From assembly GCA_010015805.1 (NCBI GenBank), contig ML978121.1:3658001-3722000 (forward strand): DNA of 64,000 nt. The letters are read 5' to 3'. Below are positions 22,066 to 34,379 of the stretch, piece by piece. The notes beneath the pieces were generated by a model. The model ran no database searches, was not told where the DNA came from, and saw only the letters and a program-made list of their open reading frames with translations. How positions within the stretch are numbered: the stretch's first letter is position 1; each line of letters opens with the position of its first letter. The position numbers and the translations under genes were made by a program. The DNA comes from Rhizodiscina lignyota (lineage: Eukaryota > Ascomycota > Dothideomycetes > Aulographales > Rhizodiscinaceae).

Positions 22066-23138
22066 CTTGATGGTCGCGGGAAACTGCGAGAAGGAAAAAG
22101 AAGAAAGTGTGTTGTTAAAGCTCCGTAAAGCGAGTCTTTTTACTCCTTAGATACTGCACGGAGCCACGATCTGGCTCAATGTATGGTTTCTTTCGAGATA
22201 CAAGAGTCCTCTGTAGCAGCTGGGAAACATTCAATCAGTAAACTGGAGAGTACATGTGTTGGAGGTGAAAGCAAGGCAACAATGTTGTGCTTAGCCAGTT
22301 TCAGCAAGATGCTAGCTCCCAGAAGGTCTCCAGAAAGCAATGATACGCATCATCCCCATGATTTGCCTCCCCGATTGCTCTTGTACATGATAAAGTGCAA
22401 CGGACATACGTACTGTACAGTGTCTTGTCTCAGATCTCAACCCCGATATGCAAAAGGACAAGCTCCCACTGTCTCTGTGACAGGTGAAAGAGCAGGTTTA
22501 TGATGAGTCGTGAATTGAATACAAAGATGTACTTTGCGACCGCCAGATGATTGCTTCCTCAGAATGTGGTACAGGTATTGAAGGTGTCTGCAAGGCTGAG
22601 ACTAAGCCAACGCTGCAGCAGCTTTAAGCGCTTGACAGAAGAGCGAAGATGAGAGAGGGACGTGTTGACGTCTCCTGAGAGTTAGCTTCTATGTGTTTCG
22701 GTGCTTTCCTCGGAGCGTGAGCTGCCCGTAGTTTGCTCGGTTACTTTCGCGATCTGCAAGTTAGTGCGTCATCGGGAGATGTGGGAGGAGCGAAGACGTT
22801 GGTATTTGGTCGATTCGCGTCGTGTGAAGTGACTCGGATTGGCAAATGAATTGTCGCGAAGTCAAGAGAGTGAAAACGCGTCGCGGTGGTGTGGAGCGAA
22901 GTGGTGAGGGAGTGGAAAGGAGGTGAGGTCGAGTGGCGCATGGAGCTAAGCTGGGCGGCGTGCCAAGCCTTTGCGGCTCTGCGCGAAGAAGGAAATCTGG
23001 CCAAACCTCCGCCTTTCGCTGGACAGATTGTCCCTTTTCCACAGCCACCATCAAAGTCATACGCAATCTTCAGCGCACTCCGATCAACCGCCTCGCTCTC
23101 CTCTGCAATCCCCAACAGCATCTTCGAATACCGTCACC
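22066..23138. promoter_or_regulatory. Divergent promoter region of CFIm68-like and Sec61 gamma genes
   Basis: About 1.07 kb between opposite start codons. Pyrimidine-rich stretches precede the Sec61 gamma ATG (23000-23138). Open frames here are artefacts without domains. No repeat or RNA noted. Confidence 0.45.
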
Positions 23139-23497
23139 ATGTCAAGCTCACAGCTAAAGGAACTCGCCGATATCCCCAAGGACTTCATCAAGGACGGCAC
23201 ACAGTTCTTGAATCGGTGCACGAAGCGTACGCTAACATCCTGATTAATCTTCCAGTTGGTATGATACTGACATACTCTCCAGCGGACAAGCGCGAGTTCC
23301 TGAAGATTTCACAAGCTGTGGGCGTCGGTTTCGTCATTATGGGTATGCGCCGCACCAATTCATCTGCATTACAATCGTCTCGTTGCATGTCGCAGCAGAA
23401 CAAGTTTGCTAATGCCCTCTGTCGAACAGGCACGATCGGCTACTTCGTCAAATTAATACACATACCCGTTAACAACATCCTGGTGGGAGGCTCGTAG
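23139..23497 (+). CDS. SSS1: Protein translocase subunit Sec61 gamma
   Basis: Three exons, 23139-23226, 23283-23342 and 23430-23497, giving 71 residues, the normal size of the family. Joined protein: an amphipathic N-terminus (MSSSQLKELADIPKDFIKDG), the conserved CTKPDKREF turn, created exactly by the first splice, and one transmembrane helix (QAVGVGFVIMGTIGYFVKLI) ending in HIPVNNILVGG. It clamps the Sec61 translocon in the ER membrane. The small size and two introns leave only short open stretches, so an ORF scan would miss it. The ATG sits in a good context (GTCACCATG). Confidence 0.95.
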
Positions 23498-24308
23498 ACA
23501 AATTGGGGTGGATGCTGGAGTCTGCGGGCGAGAGGTGTGCATTGGGAATCCCAGTGTCGACCTCTAGGATGGAAGCATGACAATGGATACTTTCGATGAC
23601 TTGACATTATCAATGAGCGAATTCGTCAAACTTTTCCTTGTATTATATCTCGATGGCGGGCGTCGTCTGATATACGGCTAAGAATTCACCGGGAAGTTGT
23701 CAATGCGAGCTCATCATGATTCCAAAGTGTCCCTCAACTCCCGTTATGTGGCCCTTACAACCCATTGGCACCGAGTCCGATGGCTACGTATATAACATAA
23801 CGACCCTTTTGGACTGTTCTCCACGACCGCACTGCACGATATTTAAGAATGGCTCGCATGGAGTTGAGAGAATAGTCACAGACGCTTTCTGATGCAAATT
23901 CCTTTTCATTTGAATGAGGGTATCATGGCCCCATCGCCATCTATCCAGGTATGAGTCGCTACCCAAAAGCCAGCGCCAGCCCTGCTCCATATGTACATGT
24001 ACACTATGTACAATGAAAGCCTGCTGTGCATGAAAACGACTCTATTTCATCGCCATCGTAGTCGTTGTGATCGCAAATTCCATCAGACCCCTTAGTCATC
24101 GTTGAGTCAGTGCATCCGAGCAAACGGTTTGTCAGCTCTTGCAGTGAGTCTTCAGCCCCTCCAAGTCAACAGGGCTTCGTAGTCCGGTCCACGCACATTC
24201 TAAGCCACTCGAAGCAAACCACCAAAGCAATTCAAGCAATCGTCGTCGAGTCTTCTCACCACCTCCACACTCAAATCTCCCCACTCATCTCACCTCCTCT
24301 ACGCCTCC
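23498..24308. other. Convergent intergenic region
   Basis: Between the stops of Sec61 gamma and the WD40 gene. It contains a palindromic TGTACATGTACA near 23991 and CT-rich sequence near 24240-24310. No gene supported. Confidence 0.4.
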
Positions 24309-26904
24309 TCAAACCCACTCATCCTCATCACTATCAAGCATAACCGCACGCCTGCCTGTTCGCGTACGATTCGCCACCCCCGCCGTCCTCGCGCCTCTGT
24401 TTCCGCCCTCATGCATGTAGTACACTGGATTGTGCCTAAGCTGCGCGTCGACCCTCTTCGCGGAGCGGTTTCTGCCCGGCGGGCACGTAGCAGAGCTCCC
24501 CTTCAAGCCGCTGTCGGAGTCGTACTCGTCGTCCCACGTGTGCACGGTGCATGTTCCCCAGGAGGTGCCGTAGCCGTTCCACGAGGTTGCTGCATGCATC
24601 AATCAGCCTTTATCCAACTAGGAGATTGGAAAGTGAAGAAGAGGGATCATACCAGCAATCATACCCACATCCGGATGCCAACTCGCATCCCTCACCACCG
24701 TCCTCCAACCCCCCGTATTCCTTCCCCAATAGTAATCCGTCTCCGTCGTCTCGCTATCGCGCGGCCGCGTATCCTTCGTCTCATCAAGCACATTGATCTT
24801 GCTCTTCACCGTGCCGTCGAGATTCCAGATCCAGACATGTCCGTCTTGAGAACCACTGTACACGTACCTGCCATCAGAACTACCCGGAGGACTGAAATGG
24901 CAGCGGATGAGAGTTCGGAGAACGCGGTGACCCCGGAACGTAACGAGACTGCAGTCCTTCGGATGAGGTCGCCACCAGGAGAAGTCGTAGTCATCTTGGC
25001 GATAGTCGAAGTTCGAGTTGTAGCTCCGAGTGCGCTCTGCCTCCTCGGTTGAGATGATCTTCCGCAAATCCCACAGCTTGGTCGTTTGGTCCTTGCCGTT
25101 GCTGAGTACATATCGTCCATCGCCTTTGCTGTCGACATATGTCAGGCCTTCGGTGTGTCCGAGGAATACGCCTGCTGCTCTACCATCGCCCAGTGAGCGC
25201 CGGTCCCACACTTTAAGCGTGCTGTCATCGGAGCCAGAATACAGGATGTGCGGGCTATTCTCGTCGCCATAGCACACGGCGTTGACGTCGTCGTCATGTC
25301 CAGGAATGCGAAGGATACTCTGCCTCCTCTCCAAATCATAAACATAGACCGAATGGTCGCCTGTACCAGCAATAATCTCACGCCCATCGCCGCTGAAGCG
25401 CAAGCTCCAGATGCCGAAGTGGCCGTAGCCGCTCCAGCCACGAGTCCTTCGCGGTCCATTGGTGGCAGCGGTAGGGCCCATCTGCGCAAAGTCGAGCATC
25501 TGGAAGTCGGAGCCGGAGTCGGGGTCGGAGTTGGGGTCTGTGGAGGCGAGGGTGACGATGTTGCGGATGGACGAGCAGGCGAGGAAGCGGTTGTCAGGAG
25601 AGAGGGTGGCATCCGTGATAGTCCAGGAGCCCATTGGGACATCGACGGTCTGCGGACATATTAGCAAGCTGAATTACCGACAGAAAGGAGAGAGAGGGTA
25701 GGAGTCTCACCTTGTAGTACTTCCAATCATACGGATTCGCCGTATCGTACATCCGCACCTTAAAGTCCTGCGCGCAACTGAAGAAGAAATTGCCGTCCTT
25801 GCTGAACTGGCCCGAGTAGCATCTCGCGTTGTAGTTGATGATCATGTCCGCCTTGCTGCGCGGCACCAGGTCCTGCCTCAACAGCCTGCTCTCCGCCGCT
25901 TGCCTACCATAAGTGCCCAGGCCAAGCTCGCGCCGCAAAAGCCGCATCGCCGTCTTCTTCTTCCGCCGCACGCTGTCCTCGCCGCGCTCGTTCGTGCCGA
26001 ATGTTCCACTCTCCATGAGCTTGAGCCCCTCCTCGCTTGGCACCTTCTCGAACTCTGGAGGTCCGCGTCTCTTCGGTCGTCTTCTTGTTCGCAGGCCGAA
26101 GCGTCCCCACGACTGGTCCTCAGTACTTGTGTCTGATGCCTCCTCATCATCATCGCCATTCGCGCGAGCGAGGCCATAGCCGCCCAGGAGGTCGGAAGCG
26201 TAGTGCTGTGTGAACATCTGGCGCAGGCCATTGTGACCAAGGAGCTCGATGAGCTGTGCGCGGGTTACTTGGGGGGCGAACGTTAGCGCTGCCACACCTG
26301 CGTTTCGTATACTGCTATGCAGGTCGCCTCTTCGGCGCCGCTCTCCTTCGATAAAGCGGTGCCAAGGGGTGACATCATAGGCTAATTATATTGCGATCGT
26401 GAGAGTATAATGTGTGCTCCACTGCCACGACTGGGTACAGATATATGGGAAGGACTTGGACTTACTCCTCATCTGCGTGGGGCCTCTTCTCGGCTGCTCT
26501 TCCCGCTCTTCTGACGCCGACGCTGTCGATTCTGCCTGACTATTGTCCTCCGTAGTGACCTCCCCATCATCAGGAATCTCAAACTCGATCTCGACGCTGC
26601 TCAGGTTCTCTGCGGCGTCTGTCATGTCTACTATATCAGCTTTTATTCAACTTCGATCTCAATCTCCCCAGATATCGAGAGACAAAGACACGGAAGATAT
26701 CCCCTCACCTTCAAACTCCGCATCATCCATATCATCCAGCTCATCTCCCCCTTCGCCTAATGACTCCTCCGCGGGTTGATAATCCATGTCGTCATCCTCG
26801 TCTTCTTCATCAACACTATCAGGGTCGTAAACGAAAACGCGGTTCTCAATGGTCCTGACGGACGGATCGTACGACGATTCGCGCTCGGTGTCCTGATCGC
26901 TCAT
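24309..26904 (-). CDS. DCAF11/WDR23-like WD40 protein (CUL4 adaptor)
   Basis: Five exons: 26904-26709, 26627-26466, 26381-25711, 25649-24653 and 24589-24309; introns 61-84 bp; 768 residues. Very acidic N-terminus (DEEDEDDDMDY), then THE conserved VTPWHRFIEGERRRRGDL-type segment leading into the LIELLGHNGLRQMF region seen in DCAF11 proteins. At least five WD repeats follow (IINYNARCYSGQFSKDG, GHFGIWSLRFSGDG, GHDDDVNAVCYGDE, GHTEGLTYVDSKGD and the SGSQDGHVWIWN block). WDxR signatures (KVWDRR, KLWDLR) are those used by substrate receptors to dock on DDB1 in CUL4 ubiquitin ligases. The C-terminal 90 residues are basic with an acidic end. The CUL4 role is inferred from family. Confidence 0.9.
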
Positions 26905-28327
26905 GGTGTTGATGATGTGAGGTCAGGTAGGAAGAAAGTTGTGGATGTGGTGGGGAGGTGCGAATAAGGTAGAGGGAGCTTCTGTAATCGGAGGGCAGCT
27001 TATCGGCTAAGGCGTGCCCGAGGCTGGGTTTAGCGCCGTGTTAAATCCGGCGCAGCACCTCATTTGCTCTTGCCTTTTTGCGGCATACGGTACGCACTTT
27101 TTGCATAGAAGCATACTCAAATTCAATTGCTTGTCCTCAGGCAGTTAGGGAATCTTGGAAGAATTGATATATTCAGATTCAGTAGGCAGGTTACATGTAA
27201 TCACGGCAGAATCACATAATCGTCGCGACTCTGAGCTCCATTTGTGTCCGGATTGATTCGCAAGCAAGCAGTCAACAACTATGACGGAAACCTTTCGGAA
27301 TGGGGGAGTCAGGAAAGAGGGTTGAGAGGGTTTAAGTTTGGCAAATTCGTGGAATCGGTCTGGCGAGGGGGAGGGGGTTTATACTTTTCGAGAGGAGTGC
27401 TCTTTCCCGACTGAGGTAAATTGCGCTTTCTGTATACAGCAGTACCAAGAGCAGGTGATGCAGCTCTTAGCGAGCGTAATTAAATCACTGGCGACTTCCT
27501 TCGCTACATGTATCCATTCTCTGCATGAAGAAAGAATAACCTCAGTGCTCCCTCGCGCAAGTAGTAGGTAAGGTAGGATCACCGGGCCATGGGCGAAAGG
27601 GTTCACATACGCATCTCACGCGTCCACTTGACGATTGTAAAGTTCTGATTGAGCTGATCCAAGGCTTTCGCTATACACCGCGGGCGGAGCGAGAATGTCG
27701 TGCGCTTGTCTATCTTCAATTCCAGGTCCATTAGGTCGCCACCTATTGAAGAAAACTGTAGATCGCACATTCCCATCCGCCCCAAGAAAAAGGTTCCCCC
27801 GCCCGCCCCCATCATTCGGAAAAGAAATCTTCAGAAAGGGAAAAGAAAACACAAAATCAGATCGCTTTGGGTATACATGCTTGCTTTTGCTCCTAGCCAG
27901 CTACTAGCAGCTCTGCTCCAAGGGGCACCTCCGGCTCGTGTATTAAGCAAAGAAGGGGCAGGGGTGTAGCGAGGGAGGTGGGCGGCCGAAGAAAAAGAAA
28001 AGGAGAAGAAGCTTGTGCTCATGAAGTTTAGCTGGAAAGGGGGGCATATAAAGGGGAGGAGACAGTGGTTTGACAAAAGAAAGTCTGAAGCAGTTTGACA
28101 GAGGGAAGACTCAAAAAGACCACCAAAGATGATCCAGGAAAAACAAAACCAGCGTGATAGCTCTGTGCCAGCAGAAGATGCAAATTCGTCATCGCCGTAT
28201 CAACTCCGCCTTTCAGTTTCACCCCCAAGCATTCATGTTCCGCGCTGCGTAACGTCCGCATACTCAGCTGCGAGGAGAACAAAGCGCGCTTGTTGAACTG
28301 CGTGCGGTCTAGCCGTCCGTCGCTTTT
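26905..28327. other. Upstream region of the DCAF11-like gene
   Basis: 1.4 kb between two minus-strand genes: promoter of the WD40 gene on the left, 3' flank of the septin gene on the right. Poly-purine tracts at 27360-27380 and 28020-28075. Short ORFs only; no gene supported. Confidence 0.4.
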
Positions 28328-30508
28328 TCACTGGTACTGTCCAGCACCCCGATAAACGCCTCCCTTTGCCATATCCGCAGCACTCATGCTCTGTGTCTTG
28401 CCATTTGGTGGTGCACCTTGTCCGGTCGAAACGGCCGTACCAGGCCCCGGCGCTCCATAAATCCCCGACGGCCGTCCATTGGGACTTCTCATGCCGCCGC
28501 CGCCAACAGCTCCTGCCGTGCCAACAGTCATTGGCCGTCCTGCAGTGCCAGTCCTCGCGCTTCCAGGGGCTCCGTTATGGCGCTTCAGCCTGCTCGTTCG
28601 CCAGCCCTCGTACCAACGCTCGCGGCTCGCTTCTCGCAGCTCTGCGCGCCACTCGCTGAACACAGAGTCCTTGAGGCGCACAAAGTCGCAGTGCTCGGCA
28701 TTGTACGGGTCCGCAAAGCCCCATGGAAAGCGGCGGCCCGGTGGGGAGTCGTCACTAGACATTTCGAGGTCGTACATGTCGGGCGAGATGATCGACATGG
28801 GAAGGTATGGAAGCTCGCTATCGCCGAGGTTGTTCGACACTGCGGAAGCGGAGCGGCGGTGCTGGCCGCGAGTCTCGGGGCTTGTTGCGGGACTTGACTG
28901 TGTGGCCTTGCGGGCCGGAGAAGATGAAGCCGCAACGTCCTTGGTCTCATCGTAGTCCGAGTCGGAGCGGTCGACGAGGTTATCGATCACGTCGGCTGTG
29001 GCTGATGTGTCTCTGTTCTTGTTGTGTGTGATCTCGTTCACCCCCTCTTCCTCATCGCCCGAGTTGTTGTAACGATCCTCGTCTCGCTCATCGAATTCCT
29101 CACCCTCGCCTTCTTCCTCGCTGTCTTCTTCAGACAGATTCAGCACCTCGAGTGGATCCATCTTGGCTTGCTTTAGGGAGGCCCAGACTGTGCGCTTCAA
29201 GTGCGTCATGTGTGCTGTTGTGATGGTATCAGCTTTGCTGATAACTGGAATGACCGTTGTTTTGCCCTGCAACGAGCGTAAGATTTGCAAGTCTAAATCT
29301 TCATCCAAGCCTCCAACAAGACGTAGTGTTCCACTGGTGCTGTATTTGTTGGGGCCTTGTTGACGACTAGTGTTGATGTTGGCGTCCAGCCTGACCGGAT
29401 CGAGAATGAGAAATACGATGTGGATGTGCGTGTCACGAACTCCTGGTGCGCGAATCACCTTCTGCTCCTCAGTAAAGGTCTCCTCGAACTTGGACTCCAG
29501 GAAGGAGCTCATTTCACGAAGCTGCAAGTCCACAATGTTCTTCTCCAGGCCCTGAGAGTCCCATAATGTGACGCCAATGCGCTCAGTGTCCACTTCTGTC
29601 TCAAGATACTGGCTTGTGAACGCAGAGTCTGGCTGGAGCACAGTTCCTGTGCGCGGCGGTGAAGGTGACTGCTTGTCTTGTCGGGACTTTTTGGAAGGGC
29701 CGCTTGTGAGTGAAGTGCGGAGGAAGTTGATGAACGACGTTTTGCCGGAATTTTTCGCGCCAATCACGAGGATACTATGTAATTAATAACGTCAGAGGAT
29801 GGTGTCTGTGTTTTGCGGTGAAAGTTGACAATGTTCATAAACGTACTTGAATGGCGTTGGGTCTCGTCTCCTCCTGACCCTCCTGGGACTGTTGATCGTA
29901 CCCATGCTGACGGCGCTGCTCGCGTAACTGTACCGTCCTCGGTGCGTCATGCTCTCTGTCCGTGGATACGGGTCATAGTCTCCATTCCTCGAGCCCGGGC
30001 TGCTGCCGTGTGGGATGGGCGGGATGGGCACGTGGCTGGACATCGCGTGGTATTCTCCGCCTCCTTGCGTCTGCTGTTGCGGATATCCACCCGGCTGACT
30101 GTAACCTCCCGCTCTGTTCGTCGCGATGGCAACGCTGTCTGGTCTCATGTCCTGAGCGCCTTGTGCTCCAAACGCGTTGATGGTCGGGAGAGGAGAGTGG
30201 GAAGGGAGGCGCGGTGGAGATCTGGCGAGCGCGGCAGCCTCGCGCTGTTGACGCGCGAGCTCCTCCTGCGCGACGGCGCGCTGCTTCTTGCTCATCTTGC
30301 CGGCACCAGAGGGAGTTCTCGTGGCGGAGGGACGCGATTCGGCCGACTTTTGGCGGCGGAGGAAGTTGAAGCTGGTGCGCCTCGGCCCCTGTTGCTGTGA
30401 TGCGGCCTCGGAAGAGCCGCTGGTCCTGCTTGCTGCCAACACCTGCTCGGAGTGGTGGACGGTGGGGGACAGGCTCTCTGGTCGTGAGTTGGAGATGGTC
30501 GAGGCCAT
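28328..30508 (-). CDS. aspE: Septin, AspE type
   Basis: Two exons, 30508-29847 and 29774-28328; 72-bp intron (GTACGT...TTACATAG) that splits the codon just before the P-loop and restores FNILVIGAKNSGKTS. The protein has 702 residues. GTPase motifs: G1 GAKNSGKTS (226-234), G3 DSQG (293-296), G4 SKAD (400-403). The N-terminal 220 residues are disordered and Ser/Pro/Arg-rich, including TSFNFLRRQKS and a basic patch RRVRRRRDP just ahead of the G domain, a likely lipid-binding site. Acidic low-complexity insert at about 435-480. The C-terminus is Gly-rich rather than coiled-coil. AspE septins are restricted to filamentous fungi and organise septation and hyphal growth. The ATG at 30508 is chosen for the MASTISNSRPESLSP start, although the frame is open upstream to 30880. 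Confidence 0.88.
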
Positions 30509-32710
30509 TGTAGAGAAGGAGGAGAGATTGGCAGCGGCGGAGGGATGATGTTCGGTGGTCGGGCTTGGTGTTAGTGCAGGGGGCCACCTCGTGTACTGTA
30601 CGCTATATGCAGGCGGTGGGAAGCCACCGGCGGGAGCTGGCCTGGGGAAGATTAGCTCAGCCAACGCTGCAGCAACTCTCCCATGGCAGGAAAGCAGACG
30701 AAGGGATTGCTTGAACGCGGCCCGCAGCTCTGCGTTGAGGAGGGAGAGTTGCGAGACGCTGGCGGGAAAGGAGGCGCGCGTTCTGCTGTGACACGCGAGA
30801 GAGCTGCGCTGCTGTCTGCACCTGTCGGGGGCGTGCAGCGGTGCGCGCAATTGGCCAATCTCACTAACCACTCTAACCACCCAATTTCGCCGTTGTGCCT
30901 GTCCTGTGCCTGAAGAGCGCTAGCGTGGTCGGAGCGCTATCAGACGCCACACGTTGAAGGTGAATGCCACGCTCCGCAGTCTGTGCCGAGTTGAGACACT
31001 TGCACCTGCGCAGCGCGACCATTGTCCTTATATTCCGAGGGGCCACGGCGGCGTTTCAGGACTCGACGACTTCGATGTCCGCCGATGGGTCATCCATGCC
31101 ATGCCCACCTCAGCCAATGCCATGTGGCCAGTGTGGGGGTGCGAGTGCGCTGCGCTGCTGCAGGGACACTCGCTAGCAGAGCCTTGAAATAATCACCGGC
31201 CTTGTCGACGTCTTGGCTGGAGACAGGGCGCGGCGAATACACTATTGATCGTCCATCTTCGCCCTAGTTGGGCCACTTCTATATATTGACGCGCATTTCT
31301 GCACCCAGCGACGACGAGCCCACGAGCACTGCGCTGTGCACCACTTGCGGAATTTTCCCGGCAAATAAGCAGCAATTGGATGCAGCTTGCCGCCCTAGAA
31401 TCCTTTCACGCTGCGCGCATGGGCGTGAAACGAAAGCATGGAAGGCCCCATGCTACGCTTCGGCCTACAGAAGATCTGCGGGCGCTTCTTCCAGAAAACT
31501 AGATAGAAGCGAACGGGTGCTTGATGACTCGGGATATTCCTAAATTTTACTTCTATAGGCGTCCGCCGTACTTCGGTATGTATATCGAGGCTGACTGGGC
31601 GAGATTACTACTTCAAGTCCGAACATTCTCGTAACTGTTCATCGACCTTCTCATTTGATTTCTCGCGCTCACAACGTACTGAAACGTGCTTACTATCGGC
31701 GCAGAGAGGATATGATCAATGGCCAGCGAATGTATCCCGAAGCATCATGTGACGTCTACAATAATGTATCCTCGACCAAGTTCGCCATAAAGTTGTGTGC
31801 TATCCGAGTGAGTATCGGCTTTGCCTGCTGCAAACTGCGTCAAAAGCATGAATGTGCATCTTCCCAATACCCACGCGTCCGATAATCCCCCCTTCGACTG
31901 GATCATCAATACATTAAAGAGGCTCCAACAGATGCTCTGGTCGAATTTCGTTGAGTCGAACCACCAGCGACGCTGCTAACTCCTCGAACGATCCACCTCG
32001 GTGTGATGCATTATGAAGGCACTCTCTACCATGAGAGTAGACTCAGTCACGTTACATAAGGTTACACTGCCACTTGCTTCAAGTTGACGACATCTCATCT
32101 CCAGTTTACCTTTACTCAAAAACTCTGTAGGCATGGGGCGGCCTCACATAATTAGCCCAACTTATTCCAGGCAACATTGCCATCTTGACGCGATCTCTAG
32201 GCTTGCACCTGCATTATGAGGCATGGACGAGCTCAGCAAACAGCCTCACGGCGCAGCAGATACCACAACAGTGCGGAGAAATATTCGCTTGTCAGAGTTA
32301 GCAATAGATGAGCGCGATTGATTCATTCAACACGCTTTGAATAGTGAGCCTCTTCCTTTCGTCCTCTCCACTCGTGGCTTTGACATTCTACTCTGTTGGT
32401 TCACCTTTTGGAATAGATCCAATTTCTCATCCAGCCTCTGGATGAGGGTAGCCGCTCCACGTGCGGACAACATATCAGAGTGAAATCCGGTGGCTTACTT
32501 CGTACTGACGGAAATCCCATATACGATAAAACCCCGCTTGTTGCGTACAGAATGAGATCTAATGAGGTGCTAACGGAATCCCATAGAGCTCCGCACGTTT
32601 GGTCACGGAGAAATCTTGATGGAACGAGGGCGATATTTAAGAATTCCCAATGTCCCTCCGTCAGCTGCTTGAGGACGCTTGTACCTGAATTCACCACAAG
32701 GTATCCCATC
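30509..32710. other. Gene-poor region upstream of the septin gene
   Basis: The first few hundred bases are the septin promoter/5' leader. Beyond that I find no frame above 100 codons with a domain and no repeat. Possibly holds undetected short or non-coding genes. Confidence 0.4.
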
Positions 32711-33137
32711 ATGCTCTATCCCGGCGCGAGATTTGCTGGCCTCTTTTTACTTGCTGCCGCATCTTTGGTAAACTCTATTCGTACATCATGCCCTAACGAA
32801 AGGTCTTTGACGAGTTCATCGAAACGCTCTACCTAAAAAAAGACGTCGACACCGCTTTCAGCAAATACGTCTCGCCCTCATTCGTCACACACGACCCGAA
32901 CATTCCAGCCGGCGTAACTGAGGAGGCTGCTCTAAAGGCAGTACTGCCAATCATCGAGATCCACCTGCTCAAAACCGTCTTCCAAAATGTCACTACGGCC
33001 TCGTCTTCGTAACTATGGATGGCCTCCCAGCCGCTAACGACACGAGCGAAGTCATGGATCTGTGGCGCGTTGAAGACGGTCGGATACAGGAATTGTGGGG
33101 AGTTTCGCAGCAGCTGCCTGCCAATTTCACCATTTGA
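32711..33137 (+). pseudogene. SnoaL/NTF2-like secreted protein, frameshifted
   Basis: A signal-peptide start (MLYPGARFAGLFLLAAASL) at 32711 is followed by a possible but very short 35-bp intron (32768-32802, GTAAAC...CTAACGAAAG). The frame then reads VFDEFIETLYLKKDVDTAF, a KYVSPSFVTHDPNIPAG block and about 30 more residues, the pattern of fungal SnoaL-like (NTF2-fold) proteins. It runs into TAA at about 33010. The rest of the domain (YGLVFVTMDGLPAAND, then EVMDLWRVEDGRIQELWGV) continues in another frame to a TGA at 33135-33137. The shift falls near 32985-32992 and no splice pair explains it, so I call it a recently disabled gene. A sequencing error is the alternative. Confidence 0.65.
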
Positions 33138-33663
33138 AAGCCAAAGGGAATGTTCCTGGGATGTTGCTAGTTCCTTGGGCCGACGGTGCTTGCACGGAAG
33201 GGGATCAAAGAGTTCGGTTACTCCCCCAGAAGTGTATTACTAGATGCCCTTTCAAGCATGTGGGAGAGGGGGTTCAATCTCATTCTACGCTATAGTGACG
33301 CTCTTCGTCCGCACACTCTTATATATGATGCTCAATAGCAGCAATGAGTAGCGTATACGATTTGGGTAGGCGCCTGAATCCATTGGACCTGCCGTCCCCA
33401 GCCAGGGAGATTTACAAAGAAGGTGAACACTGTAACATAGAAGAGCACAACCGATATTAAAACTCCAACACTAATTCACCTTTGCAAAGTTTTGCCTTCA
33501 TAAGGATCAACTTTCACACTTCTTTCAACTTTCACTCAAAGTTCTACTGCTCCTTGAGTTTAATCACATAATCACAGACACTTCACCAACCCCCAAGACT
33601 CGAGGCGCATTTACGATCATAAAAGTTATTAACAACAGTCAAAAGTGTCTCGGGTGTGTAGCC
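33138..33663. other. Intergenic stretch
   Basis: Between the SnoaL-like relic and the gene beginning at 33664. Pyrimidine-rich 33480-33600, compatible with a promoter. Nothing else seen. Confidence 0.4.
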
Positions 33664-34379
33664 ATGTGTCAGGTCTGTACATTGAAGACGATCGCCAAAC
33701 GAGATCGCTGGGTAAGTTCCCTTGCTTCAACATTCTCCATACTCTCCAAGCTACCCCTTCTTCTCGTTAATATGGTCTGACAATGAAACTAACACATGTT
33801 TAGCCCAAGCCTCTTGAGCCGCATCTCGAGGACGTCGAGGCTCTCGTCAACACGGCGCATTCCGAATTCACGCAACTCAAAAATGCGGAGACGAACGAGA
33901 GAAGGCCTGGTTCTAAGAATACGAACAGCAGAGCGGAAGCAGTCGTAAACAGCGGCTAAGAGACTGGCAAGAAGCCGAATCAAGCGTTCGGGGCCAAGTC
34001 GTATCAAGAGTCGGCCGGAATCGACGGCGTCGATGCGAACCTCGACAGGCTCGTAATAAGTGACGCATCTACTGCGCAAATCCGAAATTCCCTTATCGAC
34101 ACAACGCGCGGTCTGCTGTATGTTGTCTCGGTCCTCGAGCAAGAACGCGTCAGTTGGTGGAATTCTCCCGCCAAACAGAACCAGCGTAGGAGCTTGATGG
34201 ATACGTTCAACGCTGAGAAACAAAAGCAACTGCAAGTCGTGAACCAAAAGACCGCGAACATGGTTATCGATATGAGGGCGAAGATTGGTGTATTTGCAAA
34301 GTATGTGCTGATTGTCGAGCTTCACGAGTTGGAGGGCGAAGAGAGGAAGAAGCAGCAGACGAGTGAGAAGACGGTGTGA
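33664..34379 (+). CDS. Unknown protein, frame interrupted by one stop (or cryptic intron)
   Basis: Exon 1, 33664-33711 (MCQVCTLKTIAKRDRW), is followed by a well-formed 92-bp intron (GTAAGT...ACTAACACATGTTTAG) and then an in-phase frame from 33804. That frame meets TAA at 33957-33959 and continues in the same phase to TGA at 34377-34379. Two readings are possible. It may be a gene with a nonsense mutation. Or a 54-bp intron 33945-33998 (GTAAAC...GGCTAAG...CCAAG), a multiple of three, removes the stop and yields 189 residues. The downstream part is Lys/Glu/Gln-rich and probably coiled-coil (TFNAEKQKQLQVVNQKT). No known domain. An open antisense frame (34487-33789) covers the same DNA but looks like a shadow. 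Confidence 0.45.

Noticed and set aside
30509-30880. N-terminal extension of the septin frame
   Set aside because: In-frame but without septin similarity; ATG 30508 gives the expected N-terminus, so the extension is probably 5' leader.
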